Source of the DNA: JAFMKE01 sp964655225
GTDB lineage: Bacteria; Bacteroidota; Bacteroidia; Chitinophagales; UBA8649
Direction of reading: 5' to 3'
DNA length: 64,000 nucleotides
Assembly (NCBI GenBank): GCA_964655225.1
Contig: CAZZMB010000001.1
Span: forward strand, 34,807-98,806
In this document: in pieces, positions 33,089 to 41,455 of the stretch
Numbering within the stretch: position 1 is the stretch's first letter
Layout: each line of letters begins with the position of its first letter
Made by a program: the position numbers and the translations under genes
The notes under the pieces: model-generated
Told to the model about the DNA's origin: nothing
The model's input: the letters and a program-made list of their open reading frames with translations, nothing else
Databases searched by the model: none

Positions 33089-35788
33089 TTACCTCTTTAT
33101 TAGTTTATGGCTGGATTGGTAGCCATCACTCCTAAGTGAAACAATATATACCCCATTGGATAGCTCAGATAAATCAAGGTTAAAAGCCTTTTCAAAGACC
33201 ACATTCCTTAGAATGGTTTGCCCTAATAAGTTAAGCACTTCCAGTTCAATTGATTTGTTCCAGCCTGTTGTTTGAATGTGGAAATTCTCTTGACTAGGAT
33301 TGGGAACTATACTAATACTAGCCACCTTGTTAAAGTCTTTAATTCCTGTTATTTGGTAGGGGGCAGAATTAGCAGAACATGGCCCAGCAATACTGCTTAC
33401 ACTATAAGCTCCGGAGTCATTAATGTCGATGAATTGGTTGGTCTCTCCTGGCAGTAAAGTGCCGTTAAGATACCACTGAATATTTGTTGCAATCGAAGAT
33501 TGTAATTGATTGGCTACTTGAGTTATGACCGGTAAAATTAAGGTAGAAGTTACAAATACGGTAGCCGTATTTGAAGATACTGTTGAACAACCATTGCTAA
33601 CGGTACAATCGTAGTTTCCTCCATCGCTGGTTTGAACATTATTGACAGTTAATACTGAATCTGTAGCTCCAGGAATAGCAATCCCATTAAAAAACCATTG
33701 ATAAGATGTAATAATTAGATCTGGTGTGCTTACGGAAAAATATAATTCCCCTGAGGTATTAATACACCATGTTGCACCGTTCAAAGGTTCATCAATATTA
33801 ATAGTAGGGTCAATTAAAGAACAATTCGATTCTATTTTAAAGTTCTCATCAGATATATCAAAGAAAATATTGTCTGCAGCTTCAACACGCACTCTTGCTT
33901 GATTACTAATTGCAAATGGCGCAATAACGGAAGCTAACCCATTATTGGGTATATTGCTCAGTAAAGTTACAGGAAAGGTATATCCTCCATCTGTTGAAAG
34001 TAATAGATTAACTGTATTGCACGAAACAGGATTTTGATTTGTATTTGCAACATTCCATTCCACGTCATAACTACTTCCTGCGATCCAAGTGATATTGGTA
34101 TTGGGATTATTCACCACAAATGGACCTGCAGTATTGGATACTGAAACCTCGTAGTCGTCATAATTTACTGCTCCTCCACCCGGCACATTATCTCTCACTG
34201 TAACTCTAAAGGACATATCTCTTCCATAATCTGGTAATATTTCTCCTAACGTTTGATCATTGTCTACAATGTCACTGATCTGAGGAAAGGTACGTACTGG
34301 ATTTGGAGTGGGTTGAAAGGATCGAAATAAAGGGGCATTATCCGAAGGATTATTTGGATCGCCTGTAGGGCCTAAATCAAATTGTTCCCAACAGTATGTT
34401 ATTGCATTTCCATCAATATCATTGGCTAAGGCTTGCAGTTCAAAAGGTGTAGATTTTGGTATAGTTTTATTGATTGGAGATAATATCTGAATTGTAGGAA
34501 TATTATTTCCAGTATTTGTTTTTACTGGGCAGTTATCGCCTTGAAATTGCGTTGTGTATGCTAATACTTGATCAAAAGATCGCGTATGAAAATAATCATC
34601 ACTATTATTTTCAATGTTTTGGGGTGCACAAATTCCTGCATAGCCCATTATGGTGGTAGCGCTGCCCGGTTCATAGGCAGAATTAGCGGATAAATTACCT
34701 CCGCTGCATGAACCGGAGTTACTATTAAAAGTATGACTTCCAGCAAACTGATGACCAATTTCATGTGCCAAATAATCAATGTCAAAAGGATCTCCAGTTG
34801 GACTATTAATTCCTGTAGTTGCTGAGGCTTTGGAGTTTCTGCATACAACGGCATAACTCGCTAGTCCACTTCCTGATCGACCAACAACATGACCAATATC
34901 ATAATTATTAGACCCAATAATATTGTCTACTGAATTTTGGTTTTGTCCCAATAATGCTCCAGCATTGTTTGGATTGGTAAATGGATCGGTGTTCTCATCG
35001 GTGTAAATAATTTGATCATTATCAGCTACTAAAACCAAACGAATCGTGAATTCACGCTCATATACACCATTCACTCTATTGATAGAGGTAACCACTGCGG
35101 ACAAACCTTCAGCAACTGTACCCCCATGAAATTGGGTATACTCAGCTGTTGCCGAAACAGCAATACGGTAAGTTCTTAAAATCTGACCATTAGAATCTTT
35201 ATTGGATTTAAGCTGATTTACAGTTTGATTATCCATAAGCATGGAGTTATCTAACTTTTCAGTATTTGCCTCTTCTTGACTTAAACAATCAGGCATAGCT
35301 TTGTTGTTGACACAATCTTTCTTGTAATATACTTGATATATATTGGTATTGTTTTTTAAAAAAGGATCGATGAAAATAGTACTCTCATCATCAAACAACA
35401 TTAGATGAAAACCTTTGAGCGTTATATCGGCTCTTCCATAACGCAGTTGATTACTTGTGCTTTGGAAAATAAAAGTTTTTATTTCGGGGAATTTGTTAGC
35501 CAATCCTTCTTCCATTATTGGTGCCTCAAAAACCATAAAATTGTCTGTGCTTCCATCAGGCAATGGTAATTGAATCTGGACAGCACTAAGTTGTTGGTTA
35601 TTGTTCTTTAAGGGAGCAGTGCTCAAGAAGTCTTTTAAGTTTGATAATTCCATCTCAAAGTAGGTGGCATTATTGGTGGAAATTTGAGCGTCTCCAAATA
35701 GCTGGCTCTCATCTATTTGTTTCCACAACTGATTTTCTCCAAATGCTATACTAAACAAGCCAAGTGTTACTAAAATAATATTTTTCAT
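33089..35788 (-). CDS. Reprolysin-like secreted zinc metalloprotease with T9SS sorting domain
   Basis: An 899-residue exported protease. Signal peptide (1-17), a prodomain-like region (about 40-158), a catalytic domain (about 205-420) with the metzincin zinc motif HEIGHQFAGSH (341-351) and the Met-turn TIMGYAGIC, then Ig/Fn-like modules (FRVTVRDNVPGGG, VEWNVANTNQNPV, YDCTVSNGCSTVSSNTATV) and a C-terminal type A sorting domain (ISIVPNPSQENFHIQ ... LIKR). It should degrade proteins at or outside the cell surface. It is the last gene of a six-gene run; 2 bp upstream is a lipoprotein gene resembling its own prodomain. Confidence 0.93.
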   Translation of the reverse strand: MKNIILVTLGLFSIAFGENQLWKQIDESQLFGDAQISTNNATYFEMELSNLKDFLSTAPLKNNNQQLSAVQIQLPLPDGSTDNFMVFEAPIMEEGLANKFPEIKTFIFQSTSNQLRYGRADITLKGFHLMLFDDESTIFIDPFLKNNTNIYQVYYKKDCVNNKAMPDCLSQEEANTEKLDNSMLMDNQTVNQLKSNKDSNGQILRTYRIAVSATAEYTQFHGGTVAEGLSAVVTSINRVNGVYEREFTIRLVLVADNDQIIYTDENTDPFTNPNNAGALLGQNQNSVDNIIGSNNYDIGHVVGRSGSGLASYAVVCRNSKASATTGINSPTGDPFDIDYLAHEIGHQFAGSHTFNSNSGSCSGGNLSANSAYEPGSATTIMGYAGICAPQNIENNSDDYFHTRSFDQVLAYTTQFQGDNCPVKTNTGNNIPTIQILSPINKTIPKSTPFELQALANDIDGNAITYCWEQFDLGPTGDPNNPSDNAPLFRSFQPTPNPVRTFPQISDIVDNDQTLGEILPDYGRDMSFRVTVRDNVPGGGAVNYDDYEVSVSNTAGPFVVNNPNTNITWIAGSSYDVEWNVANTNQNPVSCNTVNLLLSTDGGYTFPVTLLSNIPNNGLASVIAPFAISNQARVRVEAADNIFFDISDENFKIESNCSLIDPTINIDEPLNGATWCINTSGELYFSVSTPDLIITSYQWFFNGIAIPGATDSVLTVNNVQTSDGGNYDCTVSNGCSTVSSNTATVFVTSTLILPVITQVANQLQSSIATNIQWYLNGTLLPGETNQFIDINDSGAYSVSSIAGPCSANSAPYQITGIKDFNKVASISIVPNPSQENFHIQTTGWNKSIELEVLNLLGQTILRNVVFEKAFNLDLSELSNGVYIVSLRSDGYQSSHKLIKR

Positions 35789-35790
35789 AA

Positions 35791-36276
35791 TTACTCTTTT
35801 ATTGTTCCTGTTCCCTCAGGAAGGTCGTTTTTATAATAAACGAAATAAAGGCCTAAATCATAAAGGTCCTCAATATATATGGTTGCGTCATTACAAAAAA
35901 CGACGATTTTGAAAGTATGGTTTATTTGATCTATTCTTGATTGGCATAATGTGTTATTTTCTTCATAGCCTTTGTACGAACTGATATCTGGGAATTTGGC
36001 TTGAAGTTCTTCGCTCATTACCTTACTATCTTCAACCTTGTGCATTACTAAGTTACCTTCAGGCATTGGTAACGGTACAGTGCCTTGTTCGAACAATCTA
36101 CTAAAATTTTCTGAATCAAGTTTATAAGTTTGATAAGCATTCGGTAATATAAGCTCTTGACTGAGATTTACACTAACTGCACTCCAAATCAAATCTGATT
36201 TGCTTTTACGATCTAATTTCCCGCTTTTACACGCATTAAGACCACTCAAAACAATAAGAATAAGTAAATATCTCAA
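35791..36276 (-). CDS. Lipoprotein resembling the prodomain of the adjacent metalloprotease
   Basis: A 161-residue lipoprotein: short signal and lipobox ending at Cys16 (LNAC). Residues 46-151 can be aligned by eye with residues 40-158 of the downstream protease: VPLPMPEGN with LPLPDGS, LQAKFPDISSY with LANKFPEIKTF, DATIYIEDLYDLGLYFVYYKND with ESTIFIDPFLKN...YQVYYKKD. It has no catalytic domain. The start is TTG overlapping the aminotransferase stop (TTGA); the frame is closed by a TAA shortly upstream, so no better start exists. A stand-alone prodomain could inhibit or assist folding of the protease in the periplasm; this is inference. Confidence 0.75.
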   Translation of the reverse strand: MRYLLILIVLSGLNACKSGKLDRKSKSDLIWSAVSVNLSQELILPNAYQTYKLDSENFSRLFEQGTVPLPMPEGNLVMHKVEDSKVMSEELQAKFPDISSYKGYEENNTLCQSRIDQINHTFKIVVFCNDATIYIEDLYDLGLYFVYYKNDLPEGTGTIKE

Positions 36277-37073
36277 AGAACTAATTTAGTTTTAATGTTT
36301 TGAATAATAGTATCAGTGCGGATGCTCTTAAGCTCCTTCTTTCCATACTTTTTAACTGATTGGATAAGTTGGATGCCATTGCTCAGAAAAATTTCATCTG
36401 CAGATGACAACAAGTCATCCTCTACGTTAACCTGTCTTACATCTAAAAAGTTTAGTAAATAGTTCCTGCAGACACCTAAAACACATCCGCTTTCGTTTTT
36501 CGGTGTATAAATTTCATCGTCAATAATGAAAAACAAATTGGAAGAGCTCGCTTCAATATAAAGTCCTTGCGTATTCTTTAATAATACATCATCATAGTTA
36601 TTAGTAGCTGCAAATTGAGTGGCTAAAACGTAAAGTAATGCGCTAGAATGCTTGACACTTGCAATAGCGTTATCTTGCTTTAGCAAATCACTATAAACGC
36701 CTAATTGTTGTATTGGTTTGAAAATTTCTTTTAATGGTGAGCATTCCAACAACAATTGTGTTTCATTTCCTTCTGGCCTGTAATTGTTCCCTAATGAGCG
36801 AATGATTGAAAGTCTCACACGTGCCATTTTATCACCAAGCCCGTTTCGATCTAATAGTTCAAATATTTTGGCGATGGGTATATCGTAGGAATTGAATTGA
36901 AATATTTTACAGGCTTGATCTAATCTATTTTGATGCTCTGCGAGCAAAGGGATTTGGCCATTGATGTATAGCATGGATTCAAAGCATGCGTCTGCGACAC
37001 GAAATCGTTCTACATCATAAAAAGAGAGCTCATCTTTTTTAATAAACTTATGGTTAAAGCAGATGATCTGCAT
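36273..37073 (-). CDS. Class IV aminotransferase (aminodeoxychorismate lyase / D-amino acid or branched-chain type)
   Basis: A 266-residue fold-type IV PLP enzyme. FRVADACFESMLYINGQIPLLAEHQNRL is the N-terminal domain; the Schiff-base lysine is in NAIASVKHSSALLYVLA, and YIEASSSNLFFIIDDEIYTP and SGCVLGVCRNYLL bind the cofactor phosphate. The closest roles are 4-amino-4-deoxychorismate lyase (PabC) for folate and D-alanine or branched-chain aminotransferase; motifs do not separate these. The ATG at 37073 (TGATG with the scoB stop) is preferred to a TTG one codon earlier. Confidence 0.85.
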   Translation of the reverse strand: MQIICFNHKFIKKDELSFYDVERFRVADACFESMLYINGQIPLLAEHQNRLDQACKIFQFNSYDIPIAKIFELLDRNGLGDKMARVRLSIIRSLGNNYRPEGNETQLLLECSPLKEIFKPIQQLGVYSDLLKQDNAIASVKHSSALLYVLATQFAATNNYDDVLLKNTQGLYIEASSSNLFFIIDDEIYTPKNESGCVLGVCRNYLLNFLDVRQVNVEDDLLSSADEIFLSNGIQLIQSVKKYGKKELKSIRTDTIIQNIKTKLVL

Positions 37074-37729
37074 CAATCTATGTTCATTGTTTTTACAGTT
37101 GGAGACACAATAAGTTTACCTGCTGTTTTTTCTTTTATTTCCTCAACCGTAACATCTGGAGCAAGTTCTTCGAGTATAAAGGCCCCATCTTTTATTGAAA
37201 ACATCCCAAGATTGGTAATCACCCTTTTGATGCAGTTTTTCCCCGTTAAAGGTAGGCTACATTGTTTCAACAATTTAGATTCTCCAGCGCGGTTAGTATG
37301 CATCATTGCTACAATGATATTATCTGTGCCAGCCACTAAATCCATTGCTCCACCCATGCCTTTCACCATCTTGCCTGGTATTTTCCAATTGGCTATATCT
37401 CCATTTTCTGCAACTTCCATTGCACCTAAAACGGTAAGTTGAACATGACCCCCACGAATCATAGCAAAACTATCAGATGAGCTAAACAAACTAGCCCCGG
37501 GTAACATGGTTACCGTCTGCTTTCCTGCATTTATTAAATCTGCATCAATATTTTTTTCTGTGGGAAATGGTCCCATGCCCAGCAGTCCGTTTTCCGATTG
37601 TAATTCTACATGAATGCCTTTAGGAATATAATTCGCTACCAATGTTGGAATTCCTATTCCTAAATTGACATACCACCCGTCTTGGAGTTCTCTAGCTATG
37701 CGTTTTGCAATTTGATCTTTAGTCAACAT
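37073..37729 (-). CDS. scoB: 3-oxoacid CoA-transferase subunit B
   Basis: The B subunit of succinyl-CoA:3-ketoacid CoA-transferase, which activates acetoacetate in ketone-body use. 218 residues from MLTKDQIAKRIARELQDGWYVNLGIGIPTLV; the ELQSENGLLGMGPFP segment holds the conserved glutamate (SENG) that forms the CoA thioester. An in-frame extension to 37852 overlaps scoA and has no family similarity, so the ATG at 37729 is used. It lies 22 bp after scoA. Confidence 0.93.
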   Translation of the reverse strand: MLTKDQIAKRIARELQDGWYVNLGIGIPTLVANYIPKGIHVELQSENGLLGMGPFPTEKNIDADLINAGKQTVTMLPGASLFSSSDSFAMIRGGHVQLTVLGAMEVAENGDIANWKIPGKMVKGMGGAMDLVAGTDNIIVAMMHTNRAGESKLLKQCSLPLTGKNCIKRVITNLGMFSIKDGAFILEELAPDVTVEEIKEKTAGKLIVSPTVKTMNID

Positions 37730-37751
37730 CGTTTCAGTTTTAAGCAATAAA

Positions 37752-38444
37752 TTATTGGGTAATTGTTCGTTGTTCGATTCGTTTTTCGTAGTTACTGCCT
37801 TGGAAAATTCGTTGAACAAAAATTCCTGGCGTATGGACGTGATTGGGGTCAATTACTCCTGGTTCAACTAACTCTTCAACTTCGGCAATAGTGATTTTAC
37901 CTGCCATGGCCATCATAGGATTAAAGTTTCTTGCAGTTCCTTTAAAAATTAGATTACCAAATCGATCTCCTTTCCATGCTTTAATAATAGCAAAATCAGC
38001 TGTAAGGCTTTCCTCAAGCACATACATTCTCCCATTTATTTCTCTGGTCTCTTTTCCTTCTGCGACCTCCGTTCCATAACCTGTGGCAGTAAAAAATGCG
38101 GGGATACCGGCGCCACCTGCTCTACATTTTTCTGCTAAAGTTCCTTGTGGAGTAAGTTCTACCTCTAACTCACCACAAAGTAGCTGTCTTTCAAATTCTG
38201 CATTTTCTCCAACATAACTAGCAATCATTTTTTTGACCTGACGCTGCTGCAGCATAAGCCCAATTCCAAAATCATCCACACCGGCATTATTGGAAATGCA
38301 TGTCAGCTCTTTTTGACCACCCGCAACTATAGCTTCAATGCAATTCTCAGGTATTCCGCAAAGTCCAAATCCTCCAAGCATTAATGTCATACCATCTTGA
38401 ATACCTTGAATGGCTTCTTTAGCATCTTTTACTAACTTATTCAT
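37752..38444 (-). CDS. scoA: 3-oxoacid CoA-transferase subunit A
   Basis: The A subunit (230 residues), with GMTLMLGGFGLCGIPENCI near the N-terminus (CoA-transferase family I signature), GAGIPAFFTATGYGTEVAEGKE, and VLEESLTADFAIIKAWKGDRFGNL. The ending HVHTPGIFVQRIFQGSNYEKRIEQRT is the usual C-terminus. Its ATG overlaps the stop of the DUF4296 lipoprotein (ATGA). Confidence 0.94.
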   Translation of the reverse strand: MNKLVKDAKEAIQGIQDGMTLMLGGFGLCGIPENCIEAIVAGGQKELTCISNNAGVDDFGIGLMLQQRQVKKMIASYVGENAEFERQLLCGELEVELTPQGTLAEKCRAGGAGIPAFFTATGYGTEVAEGKETREINGRMYVLEESLTADFAIIKAWKGDRFGNLIFKGTARNFNPMMAMAGKITIAEVEELVEPGVIDPNHVHTPGIFVQRIFQGSNYEKRIEQRTITQ

Positions 38445-38791
38445 ATTATTGCCTTTAATTCAATTTCTTTCTTACTTAATTCTTCTAATACTTTATCGTA
38501 CATCGCACTTAAGTGCACCAAATCTTTGCTATACAGTTTATAAGCTTCTTCAAAATCTTCATATGTATAACCATACTTTTCAAAAATTACCTTGTAAAAA
38601 GTCAATTTTTTCTGATAAATTAATTGATTAGTAGGTAATAATTCATGCTCTACTTTAGCATCAGAAATGGCTAGATCAACCATAATACTAATCATCTCAT
38701 CCTCCGGTATCTTTACCGTCTTGAGAATATCATCATTGCTATTACAAGCATACAATACAGTGAAAAGAAAAAAGAAAACAATATTTTTCAT
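38441..38791 (-). CDS. DUF4296 lipoprotein
   Basis: A 116-residue lipoprotein with signal MKNIVFFFLFTVLYAC (lipobox LYAC, Cys16) and a helical DUF4296 domain: KIPEDEMISIMVDLAISDAKVEH, FEKYGYTYEDFEEAYKLYS, and an MYDKVLEEL ending. DUF4296 is a Bacteroidota family without known function. The ATG at 38791 is clear from the signal peptide; a longer upstream frame would run into the divergent yggS gene. First gene of the six-gene run. Confidence 0.87.
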   Translation of the reverse strand: MKNIVFFFLFTVLYACNSNDDILKTVKIPEDEMISIMVDLAISDAKVEHELLPTNQLIYQKKLTFYKVIFEKYGYTYEDFEEAYKLYSKDLVHLSAMYDKVLEELSKKEIELKAII

Positions 38792-38810
38792 TAACGTAAA
38801 AATAATGAAA

Positions 38811-38818
38811 TAACTTTG
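38811..38818 (+). promoter_or_regulatory. Promoter -7 box for yggS (TAACTTTG)
   Basis: Exact TAnnTTTG, 29 bp before the ATG at 38848. It supports that ATG, or the GTG at 38833, as the start. Confidence 0.45.
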
Positions 38819-38847
38819 TCCTTGAAGTAATTGTGAAATATAATTCG

Positions 38848-39507
38848 ATGGTAGATAAAAATAATTGGAAGGATATAAGCAAAGCCTGTGAAAGTGCTCA
38901 TGCAAGTTTAGTAGCGGTGAGTAAAACTCGATCAATTGGCGAGCTTAAAGAAATGTATGATCTGGGTCAACGAATATTTGGAGAAAATCGAGTGCAAGAA
39001 CTGTTGGATAAAAAAGATGAGCTGCCACAAGACATTGAATGGCACCTTATCGGACATCTTCAGCGAAATAAAGTAAAGTATATCGCACCATTTATTAGTT
39101 TAATTCATGGCGTGGATAGTCTTCGCTTAATTAAAGAAATTAACAAGGAAGCGAAAAAAAATAATAAGCTTATCGATTGTCTACTTCAGTTTCATATTGC
39201 TCAAGAAGAAAGTAAGTTTGGAATTCCTCCTGCAAATGCTATTGAATTTATAGATAATGTAATGGGCTTAAGTTTAGATGGATTAAGGATTCGAGGGGTT
39301 ATGGGTATGGCGAGCTTCGTTGATGATGATGTACAAATCACTCGAGAATTTTCTGTTTTAAAAGGGGTTTTTGGAGCGCTTAAAAGCAAGTATTTTTCCA
39401 CGGAAGAATCTTTTGATATTATTAGTATGGGGATGAGCAGTGATTACCAACTTGCACTTCGCGAAGGAAGCACGATGCTCAGAGTTGGAAGTAAGTTATT
39501 TGTCTGA
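38848..39507 (+). CDS. YggS-family PLP homeostasis protein
   Basis: A single-domain alanine-racemase-fold PLP protein of 219 residues. SLVAVSKTRS (21-30) holds the PLP lysine Lys26; FGENRVQELLDKKDEL, EWHLIGHLQRNKVKYI, LQFHIAQEESKFG and ISMGMSSDYQLALREGSTMLRVGSKLF are the family signature. It controls free PLP levels rather than acting as a racemase. A GTG five codons upstream (38833) is an alternative start. Its 3' end overlaps the DUF6495 gene by 12 bp (convergent). Confidence 0.92.
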   Translation: MVDKNNWKDISKACESAHASLVAVSKTRSIGELKEMYDLGQRIFGENRVQELLDKKDELPQDIEWHLIGHLQRNKVKYIAPFISLIHGVDSLRLIKEINKEAKKNNKLIDCLLQFHIAQEESKFGIPPANAIEFIDNVMGLSLDGLRIRGVMGMASFVDDDVQITREFSVLKGVFGALKSKYFSTEESFDIISMGMSSDYQLALREGSTMLRVGSKLFV

Positions 39508-39984
39508 TGTACAGTCTTTTTGTTCAGCAATTTTCAAGGCAATTGTCTTAAACATTGAGCCTTGGCTTATTCTAGCTTCCTCTTCTTCAATAATTTGAAA
39601 AATCTCAATATTCCGTTCCAATTGATATTCCTTTTTTCCTTCAACAAGCTCAATCTCGTTTAGATTTAAATGTGCAAGGTCTTCTTCTTTAAAGTTAAAT
39701 GTTGCACCTTCCTTGGGTGTGAGAATATAAACTAAAACTGAATTTTTTAAGAATTGATAAAGCTCCAATCTTTTCGGTAAAATTCGATCTATAAAAGACA
39801 CCTTATTCAATATCTTTTCGAAGACTAAATCGCTAAATATATCGAGGTGTTGATCACAGTTTGAAGGCGAACTTTTCTTTAACTCTTCCCATATAACAGG
39901 TGTTATATTGGCAAGTAATAAATATTTTAAAAACTCCTCTTTTAGTGGTTCTAGCTCATCCTTTCTTAACCTTCTGTACCTCAT
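39496..39984 (-). CDS. DUF6495-like cytoplasmic protein
   Basis: A 162-residue protein starting MRYRRLRKDELEPLKEEFLK, with LDIFSDLVFEKILNKVSFIDR in the middle and a C-terminal helix. The start and the DIFSDL motif match my memory of a Bacteroidota-only family (DUF6495) of unknown function. No signal peptide or membrane segment. The C-terminus overlaps the yggS gene tail to tail. Confidence 0.65.
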   Translation of the reverse strand: MRYRRLRKDELEPLKEEFLKYLLLANITPVIWEELKKSSPSNCDQHLDIFSDLVFEKILNKVSFIDRILPKRLELYQFLKNSVLVYILTPKEGATFNFKEEDLAHLNLNEIELVEGKKEYQLERNIEIFQIIEEEEARISQGSMFKTIALKIAEQKDCTSDK

Positions 39985-40075
39985 TTTTAATTTTCTGTTT
40001 GACTTTCTGACAGCCCTAACTCTAGCTTAGCTATAAAAATAATGAGCCCGTATGGGTATTTCAGAATAGACATAA

Positions 40076-40936
40076 TTAAAATTTGGATGGCGAGAAAACT
40101 TTTTTGGCAATTCGCAAAGAATTTTCAAATGCATCAATATTAAAGTTGTTTCCTATTGTTTTTGTGCCAAAGTAATTTACGAAATGTTCTGTAGGCATAT
40201 TGCCTATTAAATCATCTTTCGCCATGGGACAACCGCCATAACCAAAAATCGCCGTATCAAATCTTCTGCAGTCATGTTCAAATGCACAATCAATCTTTTC
40301 TTTCCAATTATGTGGAGCAGTGTGCAAGTGTGCACCAAACTCAATGCCCGGAAAACTTGCAATTAAATTATCAAACAAATAGCTGATGGTATCTGCCTGG
40401 GCGACACCTACGGTATCGGAAAGCGAAAATATATTAACATCAAGTTTGCTTAATTTTTCAATCCAATTTTCAACAATTTCTTTACTGTAAGGGTCGCCGT
40501 AAGGGTTACCAAAACCCATAGAGATATAGACAACAAGTTCTTTTTTATTTGAAGTACAGATTTCTTGAATTCGCTTGACTCGTTCAAAGGACTCTTCAAT
40601 TGTAGAATTTGTATTTCTTAATTGAAAGGTTTCTGAAATGGAAAATGGATAGCCTAAGTAGGTGATTTCTTCAAACTCACTCGCTTCGATTGCGCCACGC
40701 TCATTAGCAATAATTGCTAATAATTTTGAAGGGGAATCTCGTAAATCTAGTTGCTTAACCAAATCCTTTGTGTCCGCCATTTGAGGGATAGCCTTAGGTG
40801 ATACAAAACTTCCGAAATCAATGGTGTGATACCCAACCTTTAGCAAGGAGTTAATATACTCAGCTTTGACTGCTGTAGGTATAAATTTTTTGATGCCTTG
40901 CATAGCATCCCTGGGACATTCTACTAAACGAATCAT
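40076..40936 (-). CDS. Hydroxymethylglutaryl-CoA lyase
   Basis: HMG-CoA lyase splits HMG-CoA into acetoacetate and acetyl-CoA, the last step of leucine degradation. The 286-residue TIM barrel starts VECPRDAMQGIKKFIPTAVKAEYINSLLKVGYHTIDFGSFVSPKAIPQMAD; the metal histidines are in EFGAHLHTAPHNW; the flexible-loop cysteine is in FGYGGCPMAKDDLIGN. The product acetoacetate is the substrate of ScoAB encoded 1.6 kb away on the same strand. It lies 6 bp downstream of the rhodanese lipoprotein gene. Confidence 0.92.
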   Translation of the reverse strand: MIRLVECPRDAMQGIKKFIPTAVKAEYINSLLKVGYHTIDFGSFVSPKAIPQMADTKDLVKQLDLRDSPSKLLAIIANERGAIEASEFEEITYLGYPFSISETFQLRNTNSTIEESFERVKRIQEICTSNKKELVVYISMGFGNPYGDPYSKEIVENWIEKLSKLDVNIFSLSDTVGVAQADTISYLFDNLIASFPGIEFGAHLHTAPHNWKEKIDCAFEHDCRRFDTAIFGYGGCPMAKDDLIGNMPTEHFVNYFGTKTIGNNFNIDAFENSLRIAKKVFSPSKF

Positions 40937-40942
40937 AATATT

Positions 40943-41389
40943 TTATTGATATTCTGCAGCTAACCAAGCGGAATAGCCGCCATTTAAATCATAGACCTGC
41001 TCGAACCCCATTTCTTTCAACATAGCCGCCGCTTTGCCACTTCGTCCACCACTCTTGCAATAAAGCATTACCGGAGTTTTTCTATCTATCGCATCAATAT
41101 TGGACTTGAAATTTTCTGCGTAAAAATCATAGTTTTTTGCACCTGCTATGTTTCCATTCTCCGCTATCTCTTTAGGAGTTCGAATATCCAATAGGATTAC
41201 GCTGGTATCATTATCTAGTTTTATTTTAAATAAATTTGGCTTTAACAATAAATGAGCTGTTTTGATTTGCATATTTCTCAATCCACTTTCTTGGATGATT
41301 TCTTCCTTTATATCTTTGTTAGATGCTGATTGCTTGCAAGTAACAAGTAGAAAGCTGGCAATGATTATTCCAAAATATGTAGTTTTCAT
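40943..41389 (-). CDS. Rhodanese-like lipoprotein
   Basis: A 148-residue protein with signal and lipobox MKTTYFGIIIASFLLVTC (Cys18) and a single rhodanese domain (about 52-145): VILLDIRTPKEIAENGNIAGAKNYDF and active-site loop LYCKSGGRSGKAA with Cys111. It likely handles sulfane sulfur in the periplasm or at the envelope. The ATG at 41389 fits the signal peptide and the promoter at 41404; the longer frame runs into murQ. Confidence 0.88.
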   Translation of the reverse strand: MKTTYFGIIIASFLLVTCKQSASNKDIKEEIIQESGLRNMQIKTAHLLLKPNLFKIKLDNDTSVILLDIRTPKEIAENGNIAGAKNYDFYAENFKSNIDAIDRKTPVMLYCKSGGRSGKAAAMLKEMGFEQVYDLNGGYSAWLAAEYQ

Positions 41390-41403
41390 CAGGTAAATTT
41401 CTA

Positions 41404-41411
41404 CAAAAATA
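41404..41411 (-). promoter_or_regulatory. Promoter -7 box for the rhodanese/HMG-CoA lyase pair (TATTTTTG)
   Basis: TAnnTTTG on the minus strand, 14 bp before the ATG at 41389, in the 66-bp divergent spacer with murQ. Confidence 0.45.
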
Positions 41412-41455
41412 AGATAAAGCTGCTTGGATTTAAGAAAAACTATCATTTTTGTGTA

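Noticed and set aside
34648..34854. 68-codon frame within the metalloprotease gene
   Set aside because: Shadow of the protease catalytic domain in another frame.
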